Below, piece after piece: positions 10,945-20,546 of a stretch of 64,000 nt of DNA. The position numbers were made by a program, and so were the translations under genes. The notes under the pieces are model-generated. The model searched no databases and was not told the origin of the DNA. It was given only the letters and a program-made list of their open reading frames with translations. The stretch is from assembly GCA_014529385.2 (NCBI GenBank), contig CM043960.1, positions 22,621,719 to 22,685,718 on the forward strand. The letters are read 5' to 3'. The DNA comes from Adiantum capillus-veneris. Taxonomy: Eukaryota > Streptophyta > Polypodiopsida > Polypodiales > Pteridaceae. Numbering within the stretch: the first letter of the stretch is position 1; every line of letters begins with the position of its first letter.

Positions 10945-12236
10945 CAAGAGATTCACACAACAAGTAATGGCTATCCATCTCTTCTTGGTTCACGGTGATG
11001 GACTAGGCAAGACATTTACTCTTCAAGCTATTGTGAAAGGTCTAGTTAGGTAAGTACTACAAGAAAAACAGTTGAGATGGACCTCAGATGGACATTGACT
11101 TACCAATTGTGTTGCTAATGGCCTACACATGACAAGCTACATTTAACTTGACAATTCACTTAGCACTGCGGCTAACACTTGTTTTGCAAGACAAAACAAA
11201 TTTCTTGGATGACCTTTTGGGAGAACTCTACAAGAGTCCCAAATTAGCTAATGAGGCTTCTCTGATAGGTAGCAGAATGCTCGATGCTATTCATTTGAAA
11301 TAGTGTGCTACCAAACATAATCATGTCCAACCTTTTGGAGGTCTTGTTCTTATCTTTTGTGGCGACCTTTGCCAAGAAAGCCCAAATCAAGATCGGTGAA
11401 TATTTAACCAACCACAAAACCATTCTGGTGCCTTGAAAAACTCTTTTTGGCATGCGTGCATGAAATGCTACGAGCTCAAACAATCAATGCTTCAATTTGA
11501 AACACGCTTCATTGCCTTTCTCAATCAACTTAGAGTTGGCATCTAGACAAAAGAAGACCTACTAATAATGACACCATCTTTTGAGATATACCCTTTGACA
11601 TATTTTATACTCCAAACCTTTTCTTTACAAAAGAATTGAAGAATCAACATAATCACCATATCTTCAATTACTTGGATGGGGAACCATATTTTGTCTGTGC
11701 ATGCAATAAGGTGGCACAAATCATGTTCAAAAAGTCTTGTTATCCCAAATGATTCACAAACCATTGTTGGGCTGGCATCCACCCTTTAGCTCAAAGGAGG
11801 CATGGTGATTGAGAAATATTGAAATCAATGATGTTGTGGTGAATGGAGCAAATGGAATCCTCAAAATCAGGGGAGCTATCACATAGCATGGATAAAATTA
11901 TTTAACACAACAATAATAGGCAAAACACAACAATCCACAAATCAACCATTGTATCACATTGCATTATGCCAACATGGAGTCCAATATTCCAAATCAACAA
12001 AGACTTCTAAGTTGGCAAGAATTCATTGAACGTTGTCTCTAGAACATAGCTCCCTATCCAAGCTACAAATGCATGCACAATACATATATCACAAGGTCTC
12101 ACAATGGTAATTGTAGCATTTGATCCTGCTGGAATAAAAAACCATGGCTTAATCTGCACAACTTTGTCTAGAGTGAAAGATCCTGCAAATATTCACATTT
12201 TGAAACCCATTCATTGTAACCAAATTATAGTTAATG
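10945..12236 (+). pseudogene. Pif1-superfamily helicase of a Helentron/Helitron2-type element
   Basis: The helicase motifs appear in the right order over about 430 codons, with stops and frameshifts. Motif I: HLFLVHGDGLGKTFTLQAIV (near 10977-11036). Motif Ia: VLLMAYT then ATFNLTIHLALRL. Motif II: ANEASLIGSRMLDAIH, where DEAS has become NEAS. Motif III: PFGGLVLIFCGDLCQESP. Next: HACMKCYELKQSMLQFETRF then LNQLRVG, and FTKELKNQHNHHIFNYLDGE. RNIEINDVVVNGANGIL is the usual pre-motif V strand. Motif V: ACTIHISQGLTM. Motif VI: TTLSRVKDPANIHIL. A Pif1-type helicase directly followed by an EEP nuclease is the C-terminal arrangement of Helentron-type rolling-circle transposons. The Rep/HUH nuclease expected upstream is not seen. 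A host PIF1 pseudogene is less likely because of the neighbouring EEP domain. Confidence 0.75.
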
Positions 12237-12289
12237 ACATTGTGACCAAATTATAGTTAATGACATTGTGCTCAAAGAGATTCTCCACC

Positions 12290-12990
12290 TACAAAACAAT
12301 TGCAATATGGAAACCATTAGACCTCAATCCCATTGATCTCAAACACAACCATCACATGATTCAATCACTAGATGTTATCTCCATCCAAAAATACATCAAG
12401 CACATTCAACAATACCACATATTGACTTCATTTAGCCTTTTGTGCTTCCAAAAGACAAGACAACTCAACAATTTGGATTTGCTAGCACCGGAGTTTGCCC
12501 ACATTCATCATCACGATACTTGCGGCCTCTCCATTTACTACAAGACAAACTTCAAGCTTCACTCTACAAAATCATTGTCCACCTTGGGCATTGAGATAGT
12601 TGAGAGTACATACGCTATAACAAGACACACAAAAAATGCAAATAATCAGCGTCTACAAATCTCCAAAAGATACACTCCAGCCCCTCATTGATTATTTACA
12701 AAACTTGACAAACGAAGACACTCTTGCAACACACATTGCTATTCTTGCAGGTGACTCCAATGTGCATTTTGATGCATATTAGCTTGATTACAGAAGATTG
12801 TGTGATTCACTACGTGCAAAAAAGTTTACCCAAGTCATCAAAGACATAACCACTGAGTACAATTTAAACTTCCCCCCACAACAATCTTTCAAACAAAATT
12901 TTGATTTTGGTATGCTGACCACTCTTTCATCTAAATAACAACAATACCTTCAACCAAATTTTCATCTTTTGTTATGACTATTTTCATGCC
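12290..12990 (+). pseudogene. EEP (endonuclease/exonuclease/phosphatase) domain, same element as the helicase
   Basis: The first part reads HILTSFSLLCFQKTRQLN, the EEP motif normally L-Q-E-T; here the catalytic Glu reads Lys. After a frameshift come IISVYKSPKDTLQPLIDYLQ and THIAILAGDSNVHFDAY, the G-D-x-N motif with Asp and Asn kept. A C-terminal WYADHSFI matches the S/A-D-H catalytic His motif. It starts some 40-60 bases after the end of helicase motif VI. In Helentrons this nuclease is fused to the C-terminus of the Rep-helicase; LINEs also carry EEP but N-terminal to RT, and no RT follows here. The domain is inactive by mutation. Confidence 0.65.
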
Positions 12991-13195
12991 CTTTCTTCAT
13001 CCCTTCTCATTCTTTTTTCCAAACTCGCTCCCTCTCCCCTTTTGTAGCGTTTCACACATTGAATATACACATTTAAGTATATGTATTTTTGGTGCTCTTT
13101 CCCCCTAAAAGCAAGACATCTGCAAGCAAGGAGAAACAAAAATGTAAGCAATCATATTTATCCTTCCCTAGGTTTTCTCTCCCTAATGAGAACCA

Positions 13196-13490
13196 AACAA
13201 AATTGTCTACATGATGGTAGAAGTCACAGAATAGACAATGAAGATTGCAGTAGACACGATCAACACGATGATTGTGATTACGGTAGACATAATTGACATG
13301 GAGAAGGTATTAAAGACTAAGAGACCATGACAAAGACAATGAATATAGAAAAATTTGTAGCCACAGGGACGATGATCGAAGGACTATCATGATTGCAGGG
13401 ATAGATACAATGCATATGTTGGCAATGATGACGATGGTGGTGATGAAGAGGTCGCTAACCCCTTAGCTATGGGTTTTTCACCAATAAAAG
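13196..13490 (+). pseudogene. fragment resembling the Arg/Asp-rich region of a PRP22/DHX8-like helicase (copy 1)
   Basis: The text HDGRSHRIDN, then SRHDQHDD, DYGRHN and further Arg/Asp-rich codons matches at DNA level the repetitive region at 19125-19290, which belongs to a clear PRP22/DHX8 pseudogene. Shared phrases include the stretch around GGTAGACATAAT and AGAGACCATGACAAA. Stops and frameshifts are present. No helicase or S1 sequence is attached, so this is a small duplicated piece. Confidence 0.5.
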
Positions 13491-13603
13491 GGACCCTTTT
13501 CCTATTTAATCTGTAAATTTTTTTCAAGATCATTTTTTAACACCCTTTTGCATGTGAAAATGTGAGAAAATATAGAATCCTATCGAAGAGTGCCTAAATG
13601 CGA

Positions 13604-13790
13604 TGCATGAGAGAAGAAGAGAGAGAAGCACGAGACACAAGATGTGATTGAAGCTACTCACCACAATGTGAGAGAGCCCCTTCTCCTTCTATCTAGTAAA
13701 GAATAAGGTGTGTGTACAAATGATGGGCGACCGAACGTCTCTGGCACATCCGACCGGGGTAAGACTAGGCACACCGCCTTTACCCCAACA
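13604..13790 (-). mobile_element. Ty1/copia-type 3' LTR (copy 1) with adjacent polypurine tract
   Basis: On the minus strand the segment starts TGTTGGGGTAAAGG directly after the purine tract CAATGGGAGAT (13791-13801), the usual 3' end of plant copia elements. About 180 bases match 18355-18541. The low-coordinate end is placed where the two copies diverge and is approximate. Confidence 0.6.
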
Positions 13791-15110
13791 ATCTCCCATT
13801 GAAAGACAAATGTGCTGATAAGCGGTAATACTGTAGAATTTAGTAGTATTTACATGATGTATAGGGAGGAATGTCATCTCAACCTATGTCCAATGGCTCT
13901 CTTGAAGTTGATGCATGCTGTCGTATAGGCTCTAGGGTGTTTTGAAGCATATATCCTTGCTAAAATCAACATGCATATCCTGTAATGAACACTGCTGATG
14001 TCAATCATTGCTTGAATAGCAACCCCAATTTCAAACGCTCCCACTGCAACTGCTATGCCGGGTCTCGACACTAAGGGGTCGTATATGAGAGTCTCAAAGG
14101 CCAATTACAAACACCTCATCTTTGCCAGCATGGCATCACATCAATGCCATGTGCAGTGACTTCTACTTCAGGTGTCTCAATGCTCATTGCATCACCACCA
14201 AAACTAGTCATGCATGGATGCATCAATCCTAACTCGAGGGTAGTCCTCACTCCCTCATCATCCATAGGGACTATATCCACATGTCCTGGCATCACCCTCG
14301 CATCACCAGATCAGCCTCTAGCATGAGCATGCCAGAAAACTCCATATCACTCATCTACGTGGTAGGAGGCATCTCTGTCCTAAGAGGATCAATCTGATGT
14401 GTCTCACTAGAGCATGACTTCTATAACTCTTGATCTACAAACATGTCATGCACATCAATCTAGAGATCCATGAAAGAGATTTGTCTCCTCTATCATCAAC
14501 ATGCCTACAACAAAATCAAGACTATACAATCTTGTACCTCGAATACATGCATAAGGTAGACCAAGCCACTGCGAGCTCCCCGTGCAATCACTAATATCCA
14601 CTATCTCTTAACTGTCTCACCGAGATCAAAATCTCTCTCAGCTGAGGAACGTATTGCACATAACGAAGTTTGTATGATGTCTACCGAGCAATGTCAAACA
14701 TACGTCTCCTACGCTCTCTATGTCACACACTAAACCATCAATGAGTCTCACACAACCAAGTCTCCCACCAGAAAAACTACTAAACCACTCACAACATGGT
14801 GTGATGTGGAAAGCAGCATCACAATCTAGTAACCATTGTGGAGAAAGTGGGCTATCTAATATAGACATATCTGCAAGAGGTATACTCGAGGCAAGTGTGA
14901 CATCACCGTCACTGACATATAACGTTACCACAACTGCCTCTCTAACAGGTGTCAAAGCCGCATCTACATCTCGCATATATCTCTTCTATTGTCACATGCG
15001 TCTGAAGCAACTTACTCTGATATGCCCCGTGTGACCACAATGCCAACTTCTCAAGTGTCGGTACAAACGAGACTGATGTCTCATGTAAGTCGTTGTCTTG
15101 GACTCAGAAC
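13791..15110 (-). pseudogene. Ty1/copia remnant: zinc knuckle and protease, deleted pol
   Basis: Reading the minus strand from about 15060 down: WHCGHTGHIRVSC is a CCHC knuckle whose first Cys has become Ser. It is followed within 70 codons by the copia protease, WLLDCDAAFHITPCCEWFSS, where D-S-G-A has become D-C-D-A, then GRLGCVRLIDG and GDVCLTLLG (14638-14976). Weak traces of the pre-integrase region follow, and then linker-like sequence up to the polypurine tract at 13801. Integrase, RT and RNase H are absent, so this is an internally deleted copy. A frame at 13874-14104 has no recognisable domain. Confidence 0.65.
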
Positions 15111-16540
15111 TGTCACACACATCAACTGCCATAAGTGAATATCTAATAGGGATAAACAAGAGCTATGGCTCTATAACATGTACAAGGGCAATGTGCATAA
15201 ACCAATGCCGAAGAGAAGTACACCAAACTTGGATCGAAAGGAGCTCCGTGCAAGAAGAAAAGACTCTCAAAAAAGCTCACCAGCACTCGTAGTGCTCAAG
15301 CGCATCAATGCACAAAATCTCCCACATTAGTGTAACCACACTGTGCTCTGCAATCGTCACACTCATGCAAGTCTCAATTGCCAAAAGTACATGAAAAACA
15401 ATAGAATCACGATCGAAATATCCATCAATCAAAAACAATGCATAACATGTAACCTGTAGCCACTATGAGCATACACAAAACTGACTCCTACCCAAAACTG
15501 ACAAAACTTGTCAAAATGAGAGTCAAAACTTGATCACTGTCAATGTGGGAGTGAATCTCTACCACAAAAGCAACAAAATCTCAATGCAAACTCTCAAACC
15601 ATAAACTGCATCCAAGATGCCAAAGTGGGAGAAGCTCTTGACCTCTCTATAAACTAACCAAAATATGTCAACAAAAGATATGGAAAACTGGGAGTAAACC
15701 TTGACCACGATAGTCTCCGAAAGAGGACTCAAAACCATGAGTAGAAACACCAAAATGTCTCCACAATGTCATATACAATGGTGACCCGCACTCAATGTAC
15801 ATCAACAAAGATCCCTACAAAAACAATGCTCTCAAGAGAGCTCACAGACACTCAAAAGCGTTTGCCAAAATGCATGAACAATGGGCATAAACCATGCGCC
15901 AAAACCATATGCAAAATTTTCTCCATGGCCATAAACTGAAGCACTGAATTGATGTTAAAACTTGAAGCTCCACCTATAGTGCTGATGTAGAAGACTCCAC
16001 CTCCGAACGAGTGTGTGCCCGAGGAACCATGTCTCTCAAGAGACCGCTATGAGGGTGTGTAAATGTCTCTGTGCTTCTTTACCCAAATCTACCACAAAAA
16101 CCTCAAATCTCAAGCTCTGCACAAGCTTACATTAAATGAGATTTGATCCTTGTAGATCAAGATGTTGTTATTCCGTCAAATGTAGTTTTATAGGCCAAAA
16201 ATGTAGTGCTTGACATGCTCTTCATGCCTGTCTTTATGGCTCGTCACACGAGGAAGATATAGGGAGTACAAGACTTTTCGAGGGTCGATTTTGCTGTTCT
16301 TGGACCCACCTCAGTATGTTTGCCACAGAAATTGAACCAAGTTTCAGATGGGTCCGGTTGCTAGTGCTTGTCATGGGCTACAACATGTGCTTTGCATTAC
16401 TCAAATTGGGTATTTGGTGCTCAAGTTATGGTCAATTTAGTTCTCTTTGTAATTTTAGACAACTATGAGCATGCAAAATTGAACTGGATGTAATTAAAGT
16501 TGTGCTCTCAACACTACTTTGGTCGATATTTGGGACAAAT
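15111..16540. other. no gene seen
   Basis: The sequence is low in open frames, with repeated short phrases such as caaaactgac and ctcaa. It may be copia gag and leader too decayed to read. Confidence 0.5.
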
Positions 16541-17110
16541 AGGTACAAGCTAAATGTCGGCTTGGCGGTGTTTGGGGTCGATATGTATGCTAAGTGTGAT
16601 GCTTTTACGAAAGCATGAACAATTCTTGAAGGGCTTCCATCCGGAATCTCATCATTTGAAATGCTTTGGATGTCAAATATGGAAAATGTGATGCTCTAAT
16701 GAAAGTATAAAGGGTTCTTTATGGGAAATCTCTTTGGAATGCCTTTATGTGGAATGTATTGATTGCAGGTATGAGTCCTACATGGCTGTGGTAGGGAATC
16801 TTTGAACTATTTTAAATGGGTGCCAAGGGAAGGTCTTTCTTGAAATGCTCTAATCTATGCTTGCACCTTGAAGGTGTGGCCTCACAAGGCATTGATATGG
16901 GCGAGAGAATTAACAATGAGATTTTGGTCGGGAAAAGGGATCATCGGGAAAAGGTACCGTGCTTGGTAGTGCTTTAATTGGATATGTATGTTGGCCAGGG
17001 GAGGGGCTATTGGCAAATCATGTTGTGCTTAGTAGTGCCTTGGTCAATATGTAAGCCAAATGTGGTGTACTTTAAAATGGTCCCATAAGGGTCGCCGCCC
17101 AAAAGAGCCA
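16541..17110 (+). pseudogene. PPR-protein pseudogene fragment
   Basis: Fragments in shifting frames carry PLS-type PPR signatures: VDMYAKC near 16586, YACTLEGVASQGIDMGERIN near 16853, GTVLGSALIG near 16954 and VLSSALVNM*AKCG near 17025, where an expected Tyr codon is TAA. The phrase (S/G)ALVxMYAKCG is diagnostic of PPR L/S motifs. It is too broken to be functional and may derive from a gene related to the intact PPR gene 3.5 kb downstream. Confidence 0.6.
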
Positions 17111-18354
17111 AAGATATGGACGCCCAATGGGGGTAATGTGAAGTAGAAAAAAGAGATGGCGAAGAATTAGATCGATGAGATCATGTAGGGGTTTGATGGG
17201 CTCATGGTGGGCAGGGAAAGGCTTGGATGAGCGCGAGCATGAAGCAGAAAAGGTTCGGTGTCTCAAAGCGCCCTTGTTCGCCCCCAATTCCGCCAAGTTC
17301 TGAGGACGTTTGTGTCGAGCTACCGCGTCAGTAAGCGGACCTCCCCATGCCAAGCAATAGAGCTCGTGCTAGTGGTAGGGGTGAGACCTTGCTATTTTTA
17401 GAAGTTCAGTTAGCATGCAAGAGGAACGGGAGTTATAACATCAAGGCAAAGTTTTTTCTTATTACACTCTCTAGGATCTCAAGCATGTGATAACTCAAAA
17501 GATCTCTCTCGAGTATTATCAAAAGCCATAACCTCGGGCTTGGAGCTCTTTATCTCTCTCCCTCATACCCAAGCTCCATAGCTTTCCCTCAAGCCGAAGC
17601 TCTTCTCTCTCCCATTCTATCTCAAGCTTTTGATAACCATAAAGCTAATTAATCTCTTACTTTCTCATGATCAAGGGCATATCTCTCACTCTTAATCAAG
17701 CTTGCTTGGCTAATAATTTCTTTCTCTTTCTCATGCTCAAGGAGCATAACACTTACTTTCATATAAAGCCTCAAGCCCGACTAGCTCCCTCATAATCGGC
17801 ACTAGAAGCACAAATTGCAAGACATAAGAAGAAGGATTGATCTTTCAAAAGATCGACGAAGTTCTCTCTCTCTCTCTCCCCACAACATTGAAGAACAAGA
17901 AGAGGAAAAGCAAAGAGGAGATTGGAGGAGATCAAGGGAAGAGCCCTTGGTGGAAGTTCGCAAAAAAAGGAAAGAGCTTGAAGGGAGTGCACCAGAGAGA
18001 AGTGAGATGGAGGGGTTAACTTTAACATGATAGGGGCATTTTTATAGTTATTTTTTGTGGAATATTGGGAATTGAAGAGCAAGAGAATTGTTCAGGGAGG
18101 GAATTGTGCCAGACAATTGCAGTTTGCTTCCAATAATTTGGGGGATTTCTGATTAGCGATTTCAGTTCGAGGTGCATACCGACACTGACGCATGCAATCG
18201 AGTTGTAACAGGGTTATCAAAGATAAAAAATTGGAAGTATCTGTTGGTTGTCAGCATCAATTAAGTGTCGTTATCTTGTTTCAATTTATATTTAGCCATT
18301 ATTTGTGTTTTGAGTCATGATTTTCTTCCAGATTGTTCTCTAAGCCTCACCATG
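17111..18354. other. unassigned, pyrimidine-rich and CTCAAGC-rich DNA
   Basis: Degenerate short phrases (ctcaagc, tctctc) recur between 17460 and 17800. A frame at 17815-18030 is Arg/Glu/Lys-rich only because of GA-rich DNA. No domain seen. Confidence 0.5.
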
Positions 18355-18541
18355 TGCGGAGGGGGAGAAGAAGAGAGAGAAGCTAGAGACACATGATCTG
18401 GGTGGAGCAGCTCACCACAATGTGAGAGAGCACCTTATTCTCCTATCTAGTAAAGAATAAGGTGTGTGTACAAATGATGGACGACCGGACACCTCTGGCG
18501 CATCCGAATGGGGTAAGAGGCACACAGTCTTTACCCCAACA
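18355..18541 (-). mobile_element. Ty1/copia-type LTR (copy 2), truncated element
   Basis: The minus strand starts TGTTGGGGTAAAG and matches 13604-13790 throughout. The sequence before it on that strand (CAATAGTAGA) is a decayed version of the polypurine tract of copy 1. This copy is therefore also a 3' LTR and not the 5' partner of copy 1; its own body is missing. Confidence 0.55.
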
Positions 18542-18899
18542 TCTACTATTGATAGGCATTTTTTTATTTTAGTGATCTCTTCGAGAGAGATCAAAATAGG
18601 AGGGAGTAGCATTCAAGACACTACAAACAGCGCCGCCATGCTTTTAAACTTGCATCAACCTCGCGCCAACATCTCCCGCTTTTCAAATGCTTTTCACCTC
18701 ATCATACTTTGTCAGAGGGTATATAAAGTCGAATAGCACAACAATCCCGCGAGGATGCCACGAGCTCTTGTAAACTTGCATGGGGCTTTTTTGATTGCAT
18801 GCACCTACGATACCCTACGGCATGCATTATCTGCAAAAGAATGACAAGTAATAAAGAACCTCCAACAAGTAATAACCATCTCTCAACACCTCCTATAAG

Positions 18900-19990
18900 T
18901 AATAATCATTTCCATCTCCTTGAAGACATAGGGAGAATTAAAGATCTACAAAGGGAGCTCGAGCATGAGGCTAAGTTGAAAGAAGAGGAACAACATAAAA
19001 GCAGTAGTGATGGTAGACATGATAGTAGAAGTCAACGCAAAATGAGCTCAGCATGAGGCTACGTTGAAAGAAGAGGAACAACACAAAAGTAGTAGAGTTG
19101 GTAGACATGATAACGGAATTGAGCATGACAGTCGACACAAGGGCAAAAGTCAGAAAAGAGATGACGATGGAGATCGTAGTAGACATGATCGACACAATAA
19201 TGGTGATCGGGGTAGACATAATCGACATGAGAGAAGTTATGAAAGACGAAGAGACCATGACAAAAAGTGTAAATATAGAAGGGACATAGCCACATGGATG
19301 TGGTGATCGTAGGACTCATAGAGACCATGTGATCATAGGGAATAGATCTACCCAAGGGTTGGAGCATGAGGAATTGAAATGATTTATATTCTTTCTCTTC
19401 AAAAGGATATCAACTGCATCTTGCATATATACAATGGATATACTGAAAGTGATGATGATGATGAACATAGAGATCAGAGTAGGAAGGATTGAGATGATAG
19501 AAATCCTAGATCTTCAAAAGGTGTCAACCCCAAGAGCTCAAGCTATTCAATGTTTATCGGGGTAGGGTTTCACATATCATGGATCAGGAATGCTGTGTGC
19601 AGCTTGTGGGCTTTCAAAGAGCTGCAATGACACTATATGCTTTAGCCAAAGAGAGGAGGGAGTTGCGATACCAATAGCGAAGGACCATGCTTTATTAAAT
19701 TCCAAAGGATATGAATTATCCTTGGGAAGATCCTATGCCAGAAATAGGAGAATAACATTTCGCTCAGGAACTTCATTATGTAGGACTATGGCATGCCATA
19801 GTGGAACAATTATGCATTTGGTAAGTCAACCGAATGCTATCAATACACGAGCAAAGACAAAGTCTTCCCATTTATAAGCTGCAAAATAAGCTAGCTAAAG
19901 CAGTCCATAAGGGCGAGAGCAAATTGACAACGAGAGCATCTACAAACCAGTGGACAAAACTTTGTGTCAACTAGTTTTAAAGGTTCTTCA
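18900..19990 (+). pseudogene. PRP22/DHX8-like DEAH-box splicing helicase pseudogene (copy 2)
   Basis: PRP22/DHX8 is the spliceosomal helicase that releases mRNA. Its layout is recognisable: IKDLQRELEHEAKLKEEE (near 18940), then an Arg/Asp-rich stretch (DRSRHDRHNNGDRGRHNRHE, 19165-19230), then the S1-domain start KLFNVYRGRVSHIMDQECCV (19540-19600). After a jump that omits the rest of S1 and the region after it come LAKERRELRYQ, PWEDPMPEIGE, HFAQEL, and SIHEQRQSLPIYKLQNKLAK (19650-19895), which is the segment just before helicase motif I. There the match ends. Stops lie inside conserved words, so it is non-functional. An ~88-bp tandem duplication (from 18955 and 19044) repeats the EHEAKLKEEEQHKSS part. 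Confidence 0.85.
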
Positions 19991-19999
19991 TTTGCATCC

Positions 20000-20440
20000 A
20001 AATCTCCATGTCTATGTGTTTGCTTGGACAACACAACTAAACTATGGGACATGGCACAACTTTCGATCCTTACAATCTTTGGGGAGACATAGTGAGACTC
20101 TCCACCATACTTCTATATAGCACTTTTGTATGATGTGCACTATATAAGATCTGTAGTTTATGACTAAAAGTTTAACTCTTACATGGTTTTTTTATGTAGC
20201 TAAAAAATAAAAGGTTCTCTGCCTTGCACACTTGGATGAGACGCCTACGCAACGACTAGGTAAGGAGCCCAAGTTAATTTTAACATTTCTCTAATCTACA
20301 ACCTACTATAAACAACCTGTTTATGACTAGCAAGAATTATGCATCCATACTCAACCGTATCAACATTAAACCATATCAATAAATTTCTTTGGCAAAGCAT
20401 AGTTGGGAGGCCTCTTGAAATCCCGAAAGGCGGCCATCCT
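20000..20440. other. PPR upstream region, no gene seen
   Basis: Non-coding sequence between the helicase pseudogene and the PPR leader. No convincing TATA box or other promoter element was identified. Confidence 0.4.
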
Positions 20441-20546
20441 TCAGCAATGATGCACTCTCAAGGTGATGTGCAGAACCAGGGCGATCAGCACCCTCAGCAA
20501 TGATGCACTCTCAAGGTGATGTGCAGAACCAGGGCGATCCTGCGAA
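20441..20546 (+). repeat. 53-bp tandem duplication at the PPR start
   Basis: The unit beginning TCAGCAATGATGCACTCTCA occurs at 20441 and again at 20494, identical over its first 45 bases. The second copy contains the PPR start codon. Because 53 is not a multiple of 3, the first copy's ATG is out of frame. Confidence 0.9.
20466..20519 (+). promoter_or_regulatory. upstream ORF overlapping the PPR start (TGATG)
   Basis: ATG at 20466 opens a 17-codon frame that ends at TGA 20517-20519. The last A of this stop is the first base of the PPR ATG at 20519. If the transcript includes it, translation of the PPR protein would depend on leaky scanning or termination-reinitiation. Two more ATG frames also precede the main start (from 20447 and 20500, the latter running to 20721 out of frame). 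Transcription start is unknown. Confidence 0.5.

Noticed and set aside
11036-11060. Intron donor GTAAGT after helicase motif I
   Set aside because: Motif Ia follows about 60 bases later and the reading can be joined by a simple frameshift; no convincing acceptor was needed.
17815-18030. Arg/Glu-rich ORF as a host gene
   Set aside because: Composition comes from GA-rich DNA; all frames there look alike and no domain is present.
18355-18541. 5' LTR partner of the copia remnant at 13.8-15.1 kb
   Set aside because: The sequence beside it matches the polypurine side of the other copy, so it is another 3' LTR and not a 5' LTR.
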